Assembly: GCA_030688685.1 (NCBI GenBank)
Contig: JAUYJF010000002.1
Coordinates: 1-36,758 of the forward strand
Length of the DNA stretch: 36,758 nucleotides
Direction: 5' to 3'
From: Candidatus Yanofskyibacteriota bacterium
GTDB lineage: Bacteria; Patescibacteriota; Minisyncoccia; Minisyncoccales; UBA10102
How positions within the stretch are numbered: position 1 is the first letter of the stretch; each line of letters begins with the position of its first letter. The position numbers were made by a program, and so were the translations under genes. Positions 20,429-30,236 of this stretch are shown in pieces. Below the pieces are notes generated by a model. That model was given only the letters and a program-made list of their open reading frames with translations, was not told the origin of the DNA and did not search any database.

Positions 20429-22321
20429 ATGGCAAAAATTCTCGGAATTGACTTGGGTACTACATTCTCCGCCATGGCAGTCATGGAAGGAGGGGAGGCG
20501 AAGATTATTGAGAACCGCGAGGGAGCCAGGACAACCGCTTCTGTGGCTGCTCTCTCCAAAACCGGGGAAATACTCGTTGGGGTGCAGGCGCGCCGCCAGC
20601 AGGTTACAAATCCCAAGAATACGGTGTTCCAGGTAAAGCGTTTGATTGGAAGAAGATTTTCTGACACTGAAGTTCAGCAGGACCGAAAACTGCTTCCCTA
20701 TGAGATTCGCGAAGGCCAGGACGGGGGAATAGAAGTGCGGATGGGGGAAAAATGGTACCGGCCCGCTGAAATTTCCGCCATGATTCTCCGCAAGCTGAAA
20801 GCGGACGCGGAAGACAAATTGGGGGAAAAAATCACAGAAGCCATTATTACTGTTCCCGCCTATTTTGACGACAGTCAGAGAAAGGCAACCAAAGTTGCGG
20901 GAGAGATCGCGGGCTTGGACGTAAAGCGCGTGATCAATGAACCCACCGCGGCAGCTCTTGCCTATGGGCTTAATAAGAAAAAAGACGAGCGCATTATTGT
21001 GTACGATTTCGGAGGGGGAACATTTGATATCTCCATCCTTGAGGTTTCAGAGGACACTATTGAGGTAAAAGCAACAGGAGGAGATACGCATTTGGGCGGA
21101 GAGGATTTTGACCAGAAAATCGTGGAATGGCTCATTGCGGAATTCAAGAAAGACGAGGGCATTGACCTGGGCCAGGATCCCTTGGCGCTCCAGCGCCTGA
21201 AAGAAGCGGCGGAACGAGCCAAGATTGAGTTGTCCACCGCTCTGGAGACAGACATTAATCTCCCGTTCATCAGTTCTGATAGCGCGGGTCCCAAGCATCT
21301 CCTGTATAAACTGACACGCGCCCAGCTGGAGAACATGGTGCAGGCGTACATTGATAAGTCCACACAGCTTCTCCAGTCAACGCTGCAGGAGGCAAAATTG
21401 AGCGCGCAAGACATCGACGAGGTTATCTTAGTGGGAGGTCAGACCCGTATGCCCGCCATTCAAGAAGCAGTGAAAGGATTGCTGGGGAAAGAACCCAACA
21501 AATCCATTAATCCTGATGAGGTGGTGGCGTTGGGAGCCGCTATCCAGGGAGGCATACTGGAGGGGTCAGTGCGCGATGTTCTTCTTTTGGATGTGACTCC
21601 TTTGTCTCTCGGTATTGAAACTTTAGGAGGACGCAACACGGTGCTTATTCCCAAGAATACCACGATCCCTACTTCAAAGAGCCAAATCTTCTCCACGGCA
21701 GCTGACAACCAAACATCGGTGGAGGTTCATGTGGTGCAGGGAGAACGTCCTCTCGCTCCAGACAACAAATCGCTGGGCAGGTTTATTCTGGAAGGCATTC
21801 CGCCTGCTCCCCGGGGGGTTCCCCAGGTTGAAGTTGTCTTTGATATTAACGCTGACGGCATCCTGAACGTAACGGCTCGCGAAAAGACCTCCAATAAGAG
21901 CCAGTCCATTCGCATTGAGGGAAGCACGGGTATCTCAGAAGAAGAAGTGGAGCGCTTGCGCAGCGAGGCGGAATTGCACGCGGAAGAGGATCGCAAAAAA
22001 GAAGAACTCATTGAGGCAAAGAATAACGCTGAAGCTCTTCTCTATACCGCGGAAAAATCTCTAAGAGAAGCGGGAGAGAAGGTGCCCCAGGACGTGAAAA
22101 AGGAGGTGGAAGAGAAGATTTCCGGCTTGAAGCAGGTCAAGGACAATGGTACACTGGATGAAGTGAAAAAAGCGGCAGAGGAGCTTTCTCAAACGCTTCA
22201 GAAAATCGGAAGCGCGATGTATTCTTCTTCCGCGGGAGCTGTGCCAGACACCCAGAACCCAGAACAGGGACCTGAGGAGAAGAAAGACGAAAACGAAGGT
22301 TCCGACGAGAACACGCGATAA
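20429..22321 (+). CDS. dnaK: Molecular chaperone DnaK (Hsp70)
   Basis: [46 protein letters not shown]-type motifs, [27 protein letters not shown]. Confidence 0.98.
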   Translation: MAKILGIDLGTTFSAMAVMEGGEAKIIENREGARTTASVAALSKTGEILVGVQARRQQVTNPKNTVFQVKRLIGRRFSDTEVQQDRKLLPYEIREGQDGGIEVRMGEKWYRPAEISAMILRKLKADAEDKLGEKITEAIITVPAYFDDSQRKATKVAGEIAGLDVKRVINEPTAAALAYGLNKKKDERIIVYDFGGGTFDISILEVSEDTIEVKATGGDTHLGGEDFDQKIVEWLIAEFKKDEGIDLGQDPLALQRLKEAAERAKIELSTALETDINLPFISSDSAGPKHLLYKLTRAQLENMVQAYIDKSTQLLQSTLQEAKLSAQDIDEVILVGGQTRMPAIQEAVKGLLGKEPNKSINPDEVVALGAAIQGGILEGSVRDVLLLDVTPLSLGIETLGGRNTVLIPKNTTIPTSKSQIFSTAADNQTSVEVHVVQGERPLAPDNKSLGRFILEGIPPAPRGVPQVEVVFDINADGILNVTAREKTSNKSQSIRIEGSTGISEEEVERLRSEAELHAEEDRKKEELIEAKNNAEALLYTAEKSLREAGEKVPQDVKKEVEEKISGLKQVKDNGTLDEVKKAAEELSQTLQKIGSAMYSSSAGAVPDTQNPEQGPEEKKDENEGSDENTR

Positions 22322-22362
22322 GAAGGAAGTTCTCCTTGCCTGTTTCTCACTCTTATGTACCT

Positions 22363-23463
22363 ATGAAGGACTACTATAAAATTCTTGGCGTTGCCAAAAA
22401 CGCCACAGACACCGATATTAAGAAGGCGTATCGCCGCCTTGCCCACAAGTATCACCCCGATAAAGGGGGAGACGCGCAGAAGTTCAATGAAATAAGCGAG
22501 GCCTATCAGGTGCTTTCCGATCAAGACAAGAGATCTCAGTACGACAAGTTCGGAAAAACCTTTGAAGGTCCGGGATTTCAGGGAGCAGGGCCCGGAGGGT
22601 TCCGCTGGGGATGGGGACAGCCCAGCTCAGACTTTGGGTTTGAAGAGGAAGGGGGCGCTTCCTTTGATTTCCAGGATCTCGGAGACATGTTTGAGGAATT
22701 TTTTGGCGGTGGCCACGTTCACAAGAATACCAAGAAAGGAAAAGATATTGAAATTGAACTCGAGATCTCTCTGGAAAAGGCATTCTCTGGCGGGGAAGAG
22801 AGAATCGTGCTCTCACACCTTCAGCAGTGCGCGAGATGCCAAGGAGTGGGGGCAGAGCCCGGCGCTCAGGTAAAAGAATGCCTCATGTGCCGCGGAAGCG
22901 GAGAAGTCCAGGAGATCAAACGCACCGTGTTTGGGTCTTTCACCAGAGTTTCCACATGCCCTTCGTGCGCCGGAGAAGGATTAACGCCAGAACGCCTGTG
23001 TAACGTATGCAAAGGAGAGGGGAGGATTCAGAATGAGGAGGAGGTGCTCGTTCGGATCCCCGCCGGCATTGATTCTCACCAGATTCTGCGCATGGAAGGA
23101 AAAGGAGACGCGGGAAGACGCAAAGGAAAAGCAGGGGATCTCTATGTCCGCATTCTGGTAAAGCCTCACGCGATATTCACGCGCAAAGGAGATGATGTAT
23201 CTGTAACCGTTCCTATTCTTTTGTCTCAAGCTGTATTGGGAGACGACATCCAGGTTCCCACAATTGATGGGCAAACCGTGCAGTTGAAGATTCCGGCGGG
23301 AACTGAGTCCGGGAAGGTGTTTCGCATTCCCGGAAAGGGAATTCCTCATTATGGATCCTGGGGGAACGGGAGCCTCCATGTCCGCGTGGAAATTCAGGTT
23401 CCCAAAAAGCTCACGAAAGAACAGAAGGATCTCTTGGATCGGTTGAAAAAGGAGGGATTGTAG
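22363..23463 (+). CDS. dnaJ: Chaperone DnaJ (Hsp40)
   Basis: [36 protein letters not shown]; four CxxCxGxG-type zinc repeats. Confidence 0.97.
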   Translation: MKDYYKILGVAKNATDTDIKKAYRRLAHKYHPDKGGDAQKFNEISEAYQVLSDQDKRSQYDKFGKTFEGPGFQGAGPGGFRWGWGQPSSDFGFEEEGGASFDFQDLGDMFEEFFGGGHVHKNTKKGKDIEIELEISLEKAFSGGEERIVLSHLQQCARCQGVGAEPGAQVKECLMCRGSGEVQEIKRTVFGSFTRVSTCPSCAGEGLTPERLCNVCKGEGRIQNEEEVLVRIPAGIDSHQILRMEGKGDAGRRKGKAGDLYVRILVKPHAIFTRKGDDVSVTVPILLSQAVLGDDIQVPTIDGQTVQLKIPAGTESGKVFRIPGKGIPHYGSWGNGSLHVRVEIQVPKKLTKEQKDLLDRLKKEGL

Positions 23464-23471
23464 GGTATAAT
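23443..23471 (+). promoter_or_regulatory. Promoter of tRNA-Lys inside the dnaJ 3' end (TTGAAA-17-TATAAT)
   Basis: TTGAAA 23443-23448; TATAAT 23466-23471. Confidence 0.75.
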
Positions 23472-23496
23472 CTCTATGCGCAGAGTATGTGCGCAT

Positions 23497-23570
23497 GCCT
23501 CGGTAGCTCAATTGGTAGAGCAGGTCCCTTTTAAGGACAAGGTTTGTGGGTTCGACCCCCACCCGGGGCA
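23497..23570 (+). tRNA. tRNA-Lys (anticodon UUU), CCA not encoded
   Basis: Acceptor GCCUCGG/CCGGGGC, D-arm GCUCAAUUGGUAGAGC, anticodon loop CUUUUAA, T-arm GUGGG-UUCGACC-CCCAC, discriminator A. Confidence 0.96.
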
Positions 23571-23578
23571 CTCTCGTT

Positions 23579-24466
23579 ATGGAGAAGACCTCTCAGCAAC
23601 TGATTGATGAATGTCAAACTCTGAGACGGCGCGGCTTTACACTTGGGGAAATCATGAGAGCGACTGGTTTGCCCAGGACTACGGTGTACGGTTATATCTC
23701 TCGATTCCCTCTGTCTCCGGACATAAAGCAGCGGCTCATTAGGCAGCATACCGAAAGGATTAACGCGTTTAATCATGCGCAAAGGGGACACGCGCGGTCA
23801 GGAAGGAATTTCCGGAGACCTCAACAATGGTCCCGCGATTTGATCTTCTTGGTAGCTCACTTTATGTTTGATGGAAGAATATGTCATGAAGGTTGTCACT
23901 ATTACAACAGAAGCGATTTTCTTATACAGGAAATGCGAGAAAAATCGTTGAAGAATTTTAAACTAGAGTCAAAAATTGAGCTGCGAAAGGGTGGGGTGAA
24001 AGCTCTTAGCTACTACAACGTGGAGTTTGGAGAGTACATACGAGAGAAGGCCCTGGAGCTTCGTGTACACATCCGTTTGAGCTCCTTAGAAGAGAAACGT
24101 GTTTTTCTTCAATCCTTTTTTGATGACGAGGGAAATATAAGTTTCAATATCAAGAGAAGCAAAAGACAAGTGCGTGGGTTTCAGTACGACTTATCCCTTT
24201 TACGGATAGTACGGATACTTCTCATGGATTTTGGCATACCGAGTACAGTAGATGAGACATATAAGGAGATTATTATTTCCCGGAAAGGAAATCTCATGAA
24301 GTTTCGAGATTTCATAAATTTCTCTGAAGGAATATATATCAATCCCGAAAGAACGAATAGTATCTGGAAAAGGGAATTGTCAAAACGACAACTTCTCAAT
24401 ATGGCAATAGAGAGCTACCGCCCCTTGGGCGCGCCAGGAGTACACAAGAGCCCCCGTTTCTCATGA
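23579..24466 (+). CDS. Free-standing HTH + LAGLIDADG-type homing endonuclease-like protein
   Basis: N-terminal HTH (GFTLGEIMRATGLPRTTVYGYISRFPLS); two LAGLIDADG-like helices (LIFLVAHFMFDG and RVFLQSFFDDEG). Confidence 0.72.
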   Translation: MEKTSQQLIDECQTLRRRGFTLGEIMRATGLPRTTVYGYISRFPLSPDIKQRLIRQHTERINAFNHAQRGHARSGRNFRRPQQWSRDLIFLVAHFMFDGRICHEGCHYYNRSDFLIQEMREKSLKNFKLESKIELRKGGVKALSYYNVEFGEYIREKALELRVHIRLSSLEEKRVFLQSFFDDEGNISFNIKRSKRQVRGFQYDLSLLRIVRILLMDFGIPSTVDETYKEIIISRKGNLMKFRDFINFSEGIYINPERTNSIWKRELSKRQLLNMAIESYRPLGAPGVHKSPRFS

Positions 24467-24548
24467 GAAACCCCTAAATGGCATGAAGGCAGTGTCAATC
24501 AACATTTCAACGCAGAAATCTCCTGAAAAACAACATACAATGCAAAGT

Positions 24549-24583
24549 GAAAGGGCCTATGACTTTGTATCATAAGCCCTTTC
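24549..24583 (-). terminator. Hairpin terminator downstream of the minus-strand GreA-C-like gene
   Basis: GAAAGGGCCTATGA...TCATAAGCCCTTTC stem. Confidence 0.6.
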
Positions 24584-24595
24584 AAAGAGCTGTTG

Positions 24596-24859
24596 TTATT
24601 CCGGCATCCACTCAACTACCTCCCTGACTCCGACTATTCTGCTTTTTCCATTTGGGAGGGTGAAGCTAACAATGTCACCCACCTTTTTCCCGCGAAGCGC
24701 CTTTCCCAGAGGGGATTGGTCGCTAATGCGGAAGACTCCATCATAGCTCCCGTCATTGACCATCACATAGCTGTCCTCCCTTTCTGTGGTCATGTCCACT
24801 ATTCTGAATTTCGTTCCAGGACCGATTGGAATCTTCAGGATCTTTGCGGCATTTCCCAT
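24596..24859 (-). CDS. Stand-alone GreA/GreB C-terminal (FKBP-like) domain protein
   Basis: DGVFRISDQSPLGKALRGKKVGDIVSFTLPNGKSRIVGVREV matches the GreA C-terminal signature; no coiled coil; SD AAAGGAGAAGTA-ATG. Confidence 0.8.
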   Translation of the reverse strand: MGNAAKILKIPIGPGTKFRIVDMTTEREDSYVMVNDGSYDGVFRISDQSPLGKALRGKKVGDIVSFTLPNGKSRIVGVREVVEWMPE

Positions 24860-24901
24860 TACTTCTCCTTTCTTTCTGGGCATGTAGCAAGATGCCAATT
24901 T

Positions 24902-24930
24902 ATCATATGAGAAAATGAAGAAAAGGACAA
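24902..24930 (-). promoter_or_regulatory. Putative promoter for the GreA-C-like gene (TTGTCC-17-TATGAT)
   Basis: Minus-strand hexamers with 17-nt spacer. Confidence 0.55.
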
Positions 24931-24944
24931 GACGAGCGCAAGAG

Positions 24945-24973
24945 TTGACATTTTGTTGATACTGTGGTAAATA
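24945..24973 (+). promoter_or_regulatory. Putative promoter (TTGACA-17-TAAATA) of the Cys-rich ORF
   Basis: Perfect -35; -10 TAAATA; followed by SD-led ORF at 25012. Confidence 0.65.
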
Positions 24974-25011
24974 TACTTTGGTACTTATCTTAGAAAGAAT
25001 CGGAGGGAGAA

Positions 25012-25437
25012 ATGGAACTAATCCATTTTGTCGCGCAGTATTGGTGTGCTGTATGTTCTCGCCTCATTGGCGGGTACATACAGAGCACAATCCCGTTTGT
25101 AGTCAAGAACGCAGAGACGGACGGGGAGCGCAAAATCAGCTTCGGGGAGAGCAGTTTTATTTCCTTGAATACCTATTGCAAAGGTTGCGCATCTCTTCCG
25201 CCTTCGCGGGCGGTTGTGGTGTCATCAAGCTGCAAAGTTTGCAGTAAGGATACCACTTTCTCAGTGATTGATTCTCCTCTTATGCGGGTGCCTGAGGGAG
25301 AAGAGATACGAGTCCATGCTTCACAAAGATTGTTTCATGTATCTGCGATGTCTTGGTGTTCTCAGGAATGCCTTGACAAGCAGAGAGGAGACACAGAGAT
25401 TGAGGTACGGGACATGAATCCTTTACCTCCTCTGTGA
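25012..25437 (+). CDS. Hypothetical Cys-rich putative zinc-binding protein (141 aa)
   Basis: CAVC, CKGC, CKVC and CSQEC paired cysteines; SD CGGAGGGAGAA-ATG; own promoter and terminator. Confidence 0.75.
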   Translation: MELIHFVAQYWCAVCSRLIGGYIQSTIPFVVKNAETDGERKISFGESSFISLNTYCKGCASLPPSRAVVVSSSCKVCSKDTTFSVIDSPLMRVPEGEEIRVHASQRLFHVSAMSWCSQECLDKQRGDTEIEVRDMNPLPPL

Positions 25438-25452
25438 GAAGTATACTCAAAT

Positions 25453-25488
25453 AAAGTCGGTGGCTGAAAAGCTGCCGACTTTCCCTTT
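25453..25488 (+). terminator. Rho-independent terminator
   Basis: AAAGTCGGTGGCT-GAAA-AGCTGCCGACTTT-CCCTTT (GU wobbles). Confidence 0.7.
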
Positions 25489-25494
25489 CATGGG

Positions 25495-25522
25495 TTGAAG
25501 TTTTTGCGGCGTGTGCTAGAAT
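25495..25522 (+). promoter_or_regulatory. Putative promoter of ctpA (TTGAAG-16-TAGAAT), 6 nt before the ATG
   Basis: -10 TAGAAT 25517-25522, ATG at 25529. Confidence 0.6.
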
Positions 25523-25528
25523 GGCGCC

Positions 25529-26737
25529 ATGAGTACTGGCCAGAGAGGATCCTCTCTTTTCTTTATTGTAGGGGCCATAATCTTCGCATTTAGCGTTGGG
25601 TTCTTGGTGGGGGGAGGATTACAAAAAGAACAGTATGTCGCGGGACTCGTAAACATTGAACAAGGCAAACCTGGAGCGGTGGATTTTTCCATGTTCTGGG
25701 ATGCGTGGCGTGTTCTCCAGGAAAAGTACGCGGACGCGGATTCTCTGGATCTCCAGGCCATGGTACACGGTGCGATTTCCGGCATGGTGAAAAGCGTTGG
25801 GGATCCCTACACGGTGTTTATGGACCCAAAAGACACCAGGAAGTTCATGGAGGACATCGAAGGAACCTTTGAAGGCGTGGGGATGGAGATTGGCATACGG
25901 GACGGACTCTTGAAAGTGATCGCTCCCTTGGAACAAACTCCCGCCCAGAGAGCGGGTCTCAGGGCAGGGGACGCAATCTACGAGATTGACGGGGCAACCA
26001 CAAGGGATATGACCGTGGACAAAGCGGTCTCCTTGATCCGGGGCCCAAAAGGCTCTACCGTCACCTTTACGGTTTTCCGGGACGGATGGAGCGACACCCG
26101 GGAATTCACGATTGAGCGTGGCGTGATTGAGGTGCCTTCGCTCCGCTGGGAACTCAAAGAGGGAAATGTGGCATATGTGCGCCTGTTCCACTTTTCCAAG
26201 AAAGCATCCGCGGATTTTCGGAAAGCGGCCTCTGAAATCCTTGCTTCCTCGGCTGACCGTATTGTTCTGGATCTCAGAAATAACCCGGGAGGATATCTGG
26301 AAGTTTCTCAGGAGATCGCGGGATGGTTCTTGGAGCCGGGAGCTCTCGTGACGATTGAAGATTTCGGATCCCAAGAGAAAAAGAGGGAATACCGGGCCCA
26401 GGGAAACGGAAGATTGGCATCCTACCCCATTGTCGTGCTCATGAACGAGGGATCAGCTTCTGCTTCTGAGATTTTGGCAGGGGCTCTCCGCGACAATAGG
26501 GGAGCTCTCCTCATTGGAACGCAATCTTTTGGAAAAGGGTCAGTACAGGAGCTGGACCGTCTTCGGAACGGAGCCTCCTTGAAGGTGACGGTCGCAAACT
26601 GGCTTACTCCCAACGGGCACCATATTACGGGAATAGGGCTGGAGCCGGATATTCAGCTCAACCTAACCGCGGAGGATTTTGAGAAGAATCTTGACCCCCA
26701 GCTTGACAAGGCACTTGAAGTTGTAAAAGATGTATGA
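25529..26737 (+). CDS. S41-family C-terminal processing peptidase (CtpA/Prc-like, PDZ domain)
   Basis: GDPYTVFMDPKDTRKFMEDIEGTFEGVGMEIG; PDZ; LDLRNNPGGYLEVSQEIAGWFL; NEGSASASEILAGALRDN; GTQSFGKGSVQE (Ser/Lys dyad). Confidence 0.95.
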   Translation: MSTGQRGSSLFFIVGAIIFAFSVGFLVGGGLQKEQYVAGLVNIEQGKPGAVDFSMFWDAWRVLQEKYADADSLDLQAMVHGAISGMVKSVGDPYTVFMDPKDTRKFMEDIEGTFEGVGMEIGIRDGLLKVIAPLEQTPAQRAGLRAGDAIYEIDGATTRDMTVDKAVSLIRGPKGSTVTFTVFRDGWSDTREFTIERGVIEVPSLRWELKEGNVAYVRLFHFSKKASADFRKAASEILASSADRIVLDLRNNPGGYLEVSQEIAGWFLEPGALVTIEDFGSQEKKREYRAQGNGRLASYPIVVLMNEGSASASEILAGALRDNRGALLIGTQSFGKGSVQELDRLRNGASLKVTVANWLTPNGHHITGIGLEPDIQLNLTAEDFEKNLDPQLDKALEVVKDV

Positions 26738-26767
26738 GAATATAGGTGCTAGATTGCGGAATACATT

Positions 26768-27214
26768 ATGAAAGTCATTCTTTTAAAGGACGTACAAAAT
26801 ATAGGCAAGCGTTTTGACATTAAGGAGGTGGCGGACGGACACGCGCGCAATTTTCTGATTCCCGAGGGTTTGGCCCGCCAGGCAACCAAGGACGCGGTCA
26901 AATGGGTGGAAGCGCAGAAGGAGCTTCTTACCAAACGAGCCGAGCAGGATCTCCAGAAATCCCAGGAAGTCGCTTCCCAGCTGGATGATCTTGAAGTTGT
27001 TCTCGCCGTGAAAGTGGGGGAGGAGGGACAATTATTTGAATCTATCACTGCCCAGAAGATCTCAGACCGTCTTCGGGAAATGAGCATTGACATAAAGAGG
27101 CACCAGATCAGATTGGATGCTCCAATCAAGGAAATTGGAGAATTCCCGGTCAAAGTGTCTCTGGACCACAACCTGGAAGCAACCATACGAGTAATCATCA
27201 GCGAGGCGGAGTAA
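26768..27214 (+). CDS. rplI: 50S ribosomal protein bL9
   Basis: MKVILLKDVQNIGKRFDIKEVADGHARNFLIPEGLARQAT; C-terminal domain GQLFESITAQKISDRL. Confidence 0.96.
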   Translation: MKVILLKDVQNIGKRFDIKEVADGHARNFLIPEGLARQATKDAVKWVEAQKELLTKRAEQDLQKSQEVASQLDDLEVVLAVKVGEEGQLFESITAQKISDRLREMSIDIKRHQIRLDAPIKEIGEFPVKVSLDHNLEATIRVIISEAE

Positions 27215-27246
27215 TTCTCCGTCTCTTGTTTATCCATTACGAAACA

Positions 27247-28893
27247 ATGACACGGTACATCTTTGTCGCGGGCGGAGTTATTTCTGGAGTAGGAAAGGGG
27301 GTGGCAACAGCTTCCATCGGCAAGATTCTCCAGAGCAAGGGATTTCAGGTTTCCGCCATGAAGATTGACCCGTATGTGAACGTGGACGCGGGAACTCTCA
27401 ACCCGTTAGAGCATGGAGAAGTATTTGTTACCAATGACGGAACGGAGTGCGACCAAGACGTCGGCAATTACGAGCGGTTCCTGAATCAGGATTTCAGCAC
27501 CGCGAATTATCTGACAACCGGCCGTGTATACCAGTCGGTTATTGCCAAAGAGCGCAATCTTGAGTACGGCGGCAAAACCGTGGAGGTTGGCCTCCATATC
27601 CCAGAGGAAGTCATCTCGCGCCTTCAGCTGGTCGCAGAGCATGATCACGCGGATTTTGTGCTGGTGGAAGTGGGAGGCACGGTGGGAGACTACCAGAACG
27701 TGCTGTTTCTGGAAGCGGCTCGTCTTTTAAAGCGGAGAATACAGGAGAATGTGCTCTTTGTGCTGGTTACCTATCTCCCGGTTCCCGGAAACCTGGGGGA
27801 AATGAAGACCAAACCCACCCAGCACGCGGTGCGCGCCCTGAATGCCGCCGGTATTCAGCCAGATTTCATCCTGGCGCGTTCAGCTTTTCTCGTGGATGAG
27901 CCCAGAAAGCGCAAGATTTCAGATTTTTGCAACGTAGATCCCCAAGACGTTATTTCCGCTCCTGACGTGGAATCTATTTATGAGATCCCGGTGAATCTGG
28001 AGGAGGAAGATTTGGGGAATCGCATTCTTGAGAAGTTCCACATCAAGCCCCGGGAAAAAGACCTCGCGGACTGGAGAAAGCTCGTGGAGGTTATTGGCAA
28101 GAAAGGGAAACCGGAAGTGCGGATTGGAATTGTGGGGAAATACTTTGAGATCGGGGACTTTACGCTCATGGATTCCTATCTCTCCGTCATTGAGGCTTGC
28201 AAGGCGGCTGCCTGGCGGTTTTCTTCAGAGCCAAAGATCACCTGGCTGTCCGCTGAACAATACGAGAAGAATCCCGAGCAGGTTCAGGAACTTGAACAAT
28301 ATGATGGTGTTATCGTGCCGGGAGGATTTGGCACCAGGGGAGTTGAAGGAAAAATCAAGGCGATTGAATACTGCCGCACCCGCCAGATTCCTTATTTTGG
28401 GTTGTGCCTTGGTCTTCAGCTTGCCATCATTGAATTTGCGAGAAACGTGTGCGGCGTCAAAGACGCCACTTCCCGTGAGTTTGACGCGGATGCCGAGAAT
28501 CCCGTTATTGATGTGATGGAAGAGCAGAAAGCGCTTCTTGCCGAAAAAAAATACGGAGCAACCATGCGCTTGGGAGCGTATGAAGCTGAACTCAAAAAAG
28601 ACACCATTGCGTATGGCGCCTATAAGACAACAAAGATTTCAGAGAGGCACAGGCACAGGTATGAGGTAGAGAATTCATACCGCGATCTTTTAGAGCAGCA
28701 CGGTTTTGTGATCTCAGGGGTAAACCCTCAGAGGAATCTCGTGGAAATTGGAGAACTTTCCAATCACCCATTTTTCCTGGGAACGCAGTTTCATCCGGAG
28801 CTTACATCCCGACCTCTTCAACCCCATCCGCTCTTTCTGGCTTTTCTGGAGGCCGCCATTAAGCGACGCGAGAAACAGGGTCAACGTGGATAA
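27247..28893 (+). CDS. pyrG: CTP synthase
   Basis: [62 protein letters not shown]; glutaminase motif [15 protein letters not shown]. Confidence 0.98.
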   Translation: MTRYIFVAGGVISGVGKGVATASIGKILQSKGFQVSAMKIDPYVNVDAGTLNPLEHGEVFVTNDGTECDQDVGNYERFLNQDFSTANYLTTGRVYQSVIAKERNLEYGGKTVEVGLHIPEEVISRLQLVAEHDHADFVLVEVGGTVGDYQNVLFLEAARLLKRRIQENVLFVLVTYLPVPGNLGEMKTKPTQHAVRALNAAGIQPDFILARSAFLVDEPRKRKISDFCNVDPQDVISAPDVESIYEIPVNLEEEDLGNRILEKFHIKPREKDLADWRKLVEVIGKKGKPEVRIGIVGKYFEIGDFTLMDSYLSVIEACKAAAWRFSSEPKITWLSAEQYEKNPEQVQELEQYDGVIVPGGFGTRGVEGKIKAIEYCRTRQIPYFGLCLGLQLAIIEFARNVCGVKDATSREFDADAENPVIDVMEEQKALLAEKKYGATMRLGAYEAELKKDTIAYGAYKTTKISERHRHRYEVENSYRDLLEQHGFVISGVNPQRNLVEIGELSNHPFFLGTQFHPELTSRPLQPHPLFLAFLEAAIKRREKQGQRG

Positions 28894-29149
28894 TCTTGAG
28901 AATACGCTGCCTGTTGTTGAAATTCCGCTTGCGTTTTGTAGAGAATCGGACAACGCCATCGCGCAAGGCAAATAAGGTGTTGTCTCCGCCCTCTTTCACA
29001 TTGGATCCCGCGGCAAATTGAGTTCCCCGCTGGCGAATGAGAACCTGTCCAACTTTTGCCCTCTGGCCCGCGAACAGCTTAACTCCCAGATATTTTGGCT
29101 CAGAATCCCGCGCGTTCCTACTTGTACCTGCAGCTTTTGTTGTTGACAT
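28859..29149 (-). CDS. rpmA: 50S ribosomal protein bL27
   Basis: [69 protein letters not shown]. Confidence 0.95.
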   Translation of the reverse strand: MSTTKAAGTSRNARDSEPKYLGVKLFAGQRAKVGQVLIRQRGTQFAAGSNVKEGGDNTLFALRDGVVRFSTKRKRNFNNRQRILKIIHVDPVSRVA

Positions 29150-29157
29150 ACGAAAAT

Positions 29158-29186
29158 ATGGTAGCAAAACTCACGGAATTTGTCAA
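29158..29186 (-). promoter_or_regulatory. Putative rpmA promoter (TTGACA-17-TACCAT), 8 nt before the rpmA ATG
   Basis: Minus-strand TTGACA, 17-nt spacer, TACCAT; lies inside the start of the divergent small ORF. Confidence 0.6.
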
Positions 29187-29316
29187 AATACACAAAAGGG
29201 ATATCCTTCTCGGGTTGCTCGTGCTCTTGCTTTCTCTGCTGTCTTTTGGCATAGGATATCTGAAGGCCCGCGAGGACTTCAGACAGCCTCTTATTATTGA
29301 ACTGCCCCATGACTAA
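29158..29316 (+). CDS. Small single-TM protein (52 aa), hypothetical
   Basis: [40 protein letters not shown]...; start revised from the 29095 ORF, which overlaps rpmA. Confidence 0.55.
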   Translation: MVAKLTEFVKIHKRDILLGLLVLLLSLLSFGIGYLKAREDFRQPLIIELPHD

Positions 29317-29821
29317 GAAATTCGCGTTCTTTCAGGTTTCCCTTAAAATTCTTCTTAAGAAAAAGAACGGAAAGGTGCTTTTGCTCAGGGCCAGAAAGGG
29401 GGACATTGATCTTCCCGGCGGGCGTATTGACTCTGGAGAAGAGAAGAAGTCCCTGGAAGAGATCGTGAAAAGAGAAGTCCAGGAAGAGCTTGGGGGAGAT
29501 ATCGTATTCAAGCTGGGACGGCCGCTGTTCCAGTACCGCATCTATATGCATCGGACAAAGACGTATGAATTTGTCGTGGTGTATGAGGCGCAGCATCTGG
29601 AAGGGAAGATTACGCTTTCTGAGGAGCACAAAGAATACCTTTGGATCCATCCCCGCGCGCTTACCCTCCTTCCGGCTGATTTTCGCGTCCAGGATCAGGA
29701 AAAGAGCGGAGCATTTCGCGCGTACTTTGATACTTGGAGGAGCTTGCGTTCTTTGCCAAACCCAGGAAGAGAAAAGACGCCTCCTACGCTTGCGCCTTTC
29801 CCCGTGCATGAGAAAGCTTGA
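29309..29821 (+). CDS. NUDIX hydrolase
   Basis: NUDIX box GGRIDSGEEKKSLEEIVKREVQEELGG. Confidence 0.92.
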   Translation: MTKKFAFFQVSLKILLKKKNGKVLLLRARKGDIDLPGGRIDSGEEKKSLEEIVKREVQEELGGDIVFKLGRPLFQYRIYMHRTKTYEFVVVYEAQHLEGKITLSEEHKEYLWIHPRALTLLPADFRVQDQEKSGAFRAYFDTWRSLRSLPNPGREKTPPTLAPFPVHEKA

Positions 29822-30191
29822 TCGTCCCATCCTTCTCACAGGATCTATCGTTCAAGGGAGGGGAAGCGGGATGCGGTTTCCCACTGCTACCCTTCAAACG
29901 GATACAGAACTTCCAGAACCCGGAGTGTATGTGTCTCGCGTGATCCTGCGCGACCGGGCAGAATGGTATGAAGGGGCAACGTCCGTAGGGGTTGCCTCCA
30001 CGGTGGGGGCGGTGAATCCTACGGTGGAAACGCATCTCTTTGATTTTACGGGAAATCTTGTGGGGGATCATGTGGAACTTGAGCTCCTCAGCTTTATTCG
30101 CCCAATGGAAACCTTTCGTTCCATGCGGGATATGGAGGAGGAGATTGAAAGGGATATCACGCTTGCGCGTGATTTCTTTCGTTCTGCCTAG
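29808..30191 (+). CDS. Stand-alone riboflavin kinase domain protein
   Basis: GSIVQGRGSGMRFPTATLQ, PEPGVYVSRVIL, NPTVETHLFDFTGNLVGDHVELELLSFIRPMETF; resembles the RibF C-terminal half only. Start revised from 29490. Confidence 0.82.
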   Translation: MRKLDRPILLTGSIVQGRGSGMRFPTATLQTDTELPEPGVYVSRVILRDRAEWYEGATSVGVASTVGAVNPTVETHLFDFTGNLVGDHVELELLSFIRPMETFRSMRDMEEEIERDITLARDFFRSA

Positions 30192-30236
30192 CGGAAGACG
30201 GGAATCCCGCCCCCTTAAGAGTCTTCGCGTCCAATT

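Noticed and set aside
20962-22011. Minus-strand ORFs opposite dnaK
   Set aside because: Antisense shadows of a conserved dnaK; Ser-rich translation typical of reverse-complement frames.
22981-23571. 196-aa minus-strand ORF starting MPRVGVEPTNLVLK
   Set aside because: Start is the antisense of tRNA-Lys (a common annotation artefact); the rest is antisense to dnaJ.
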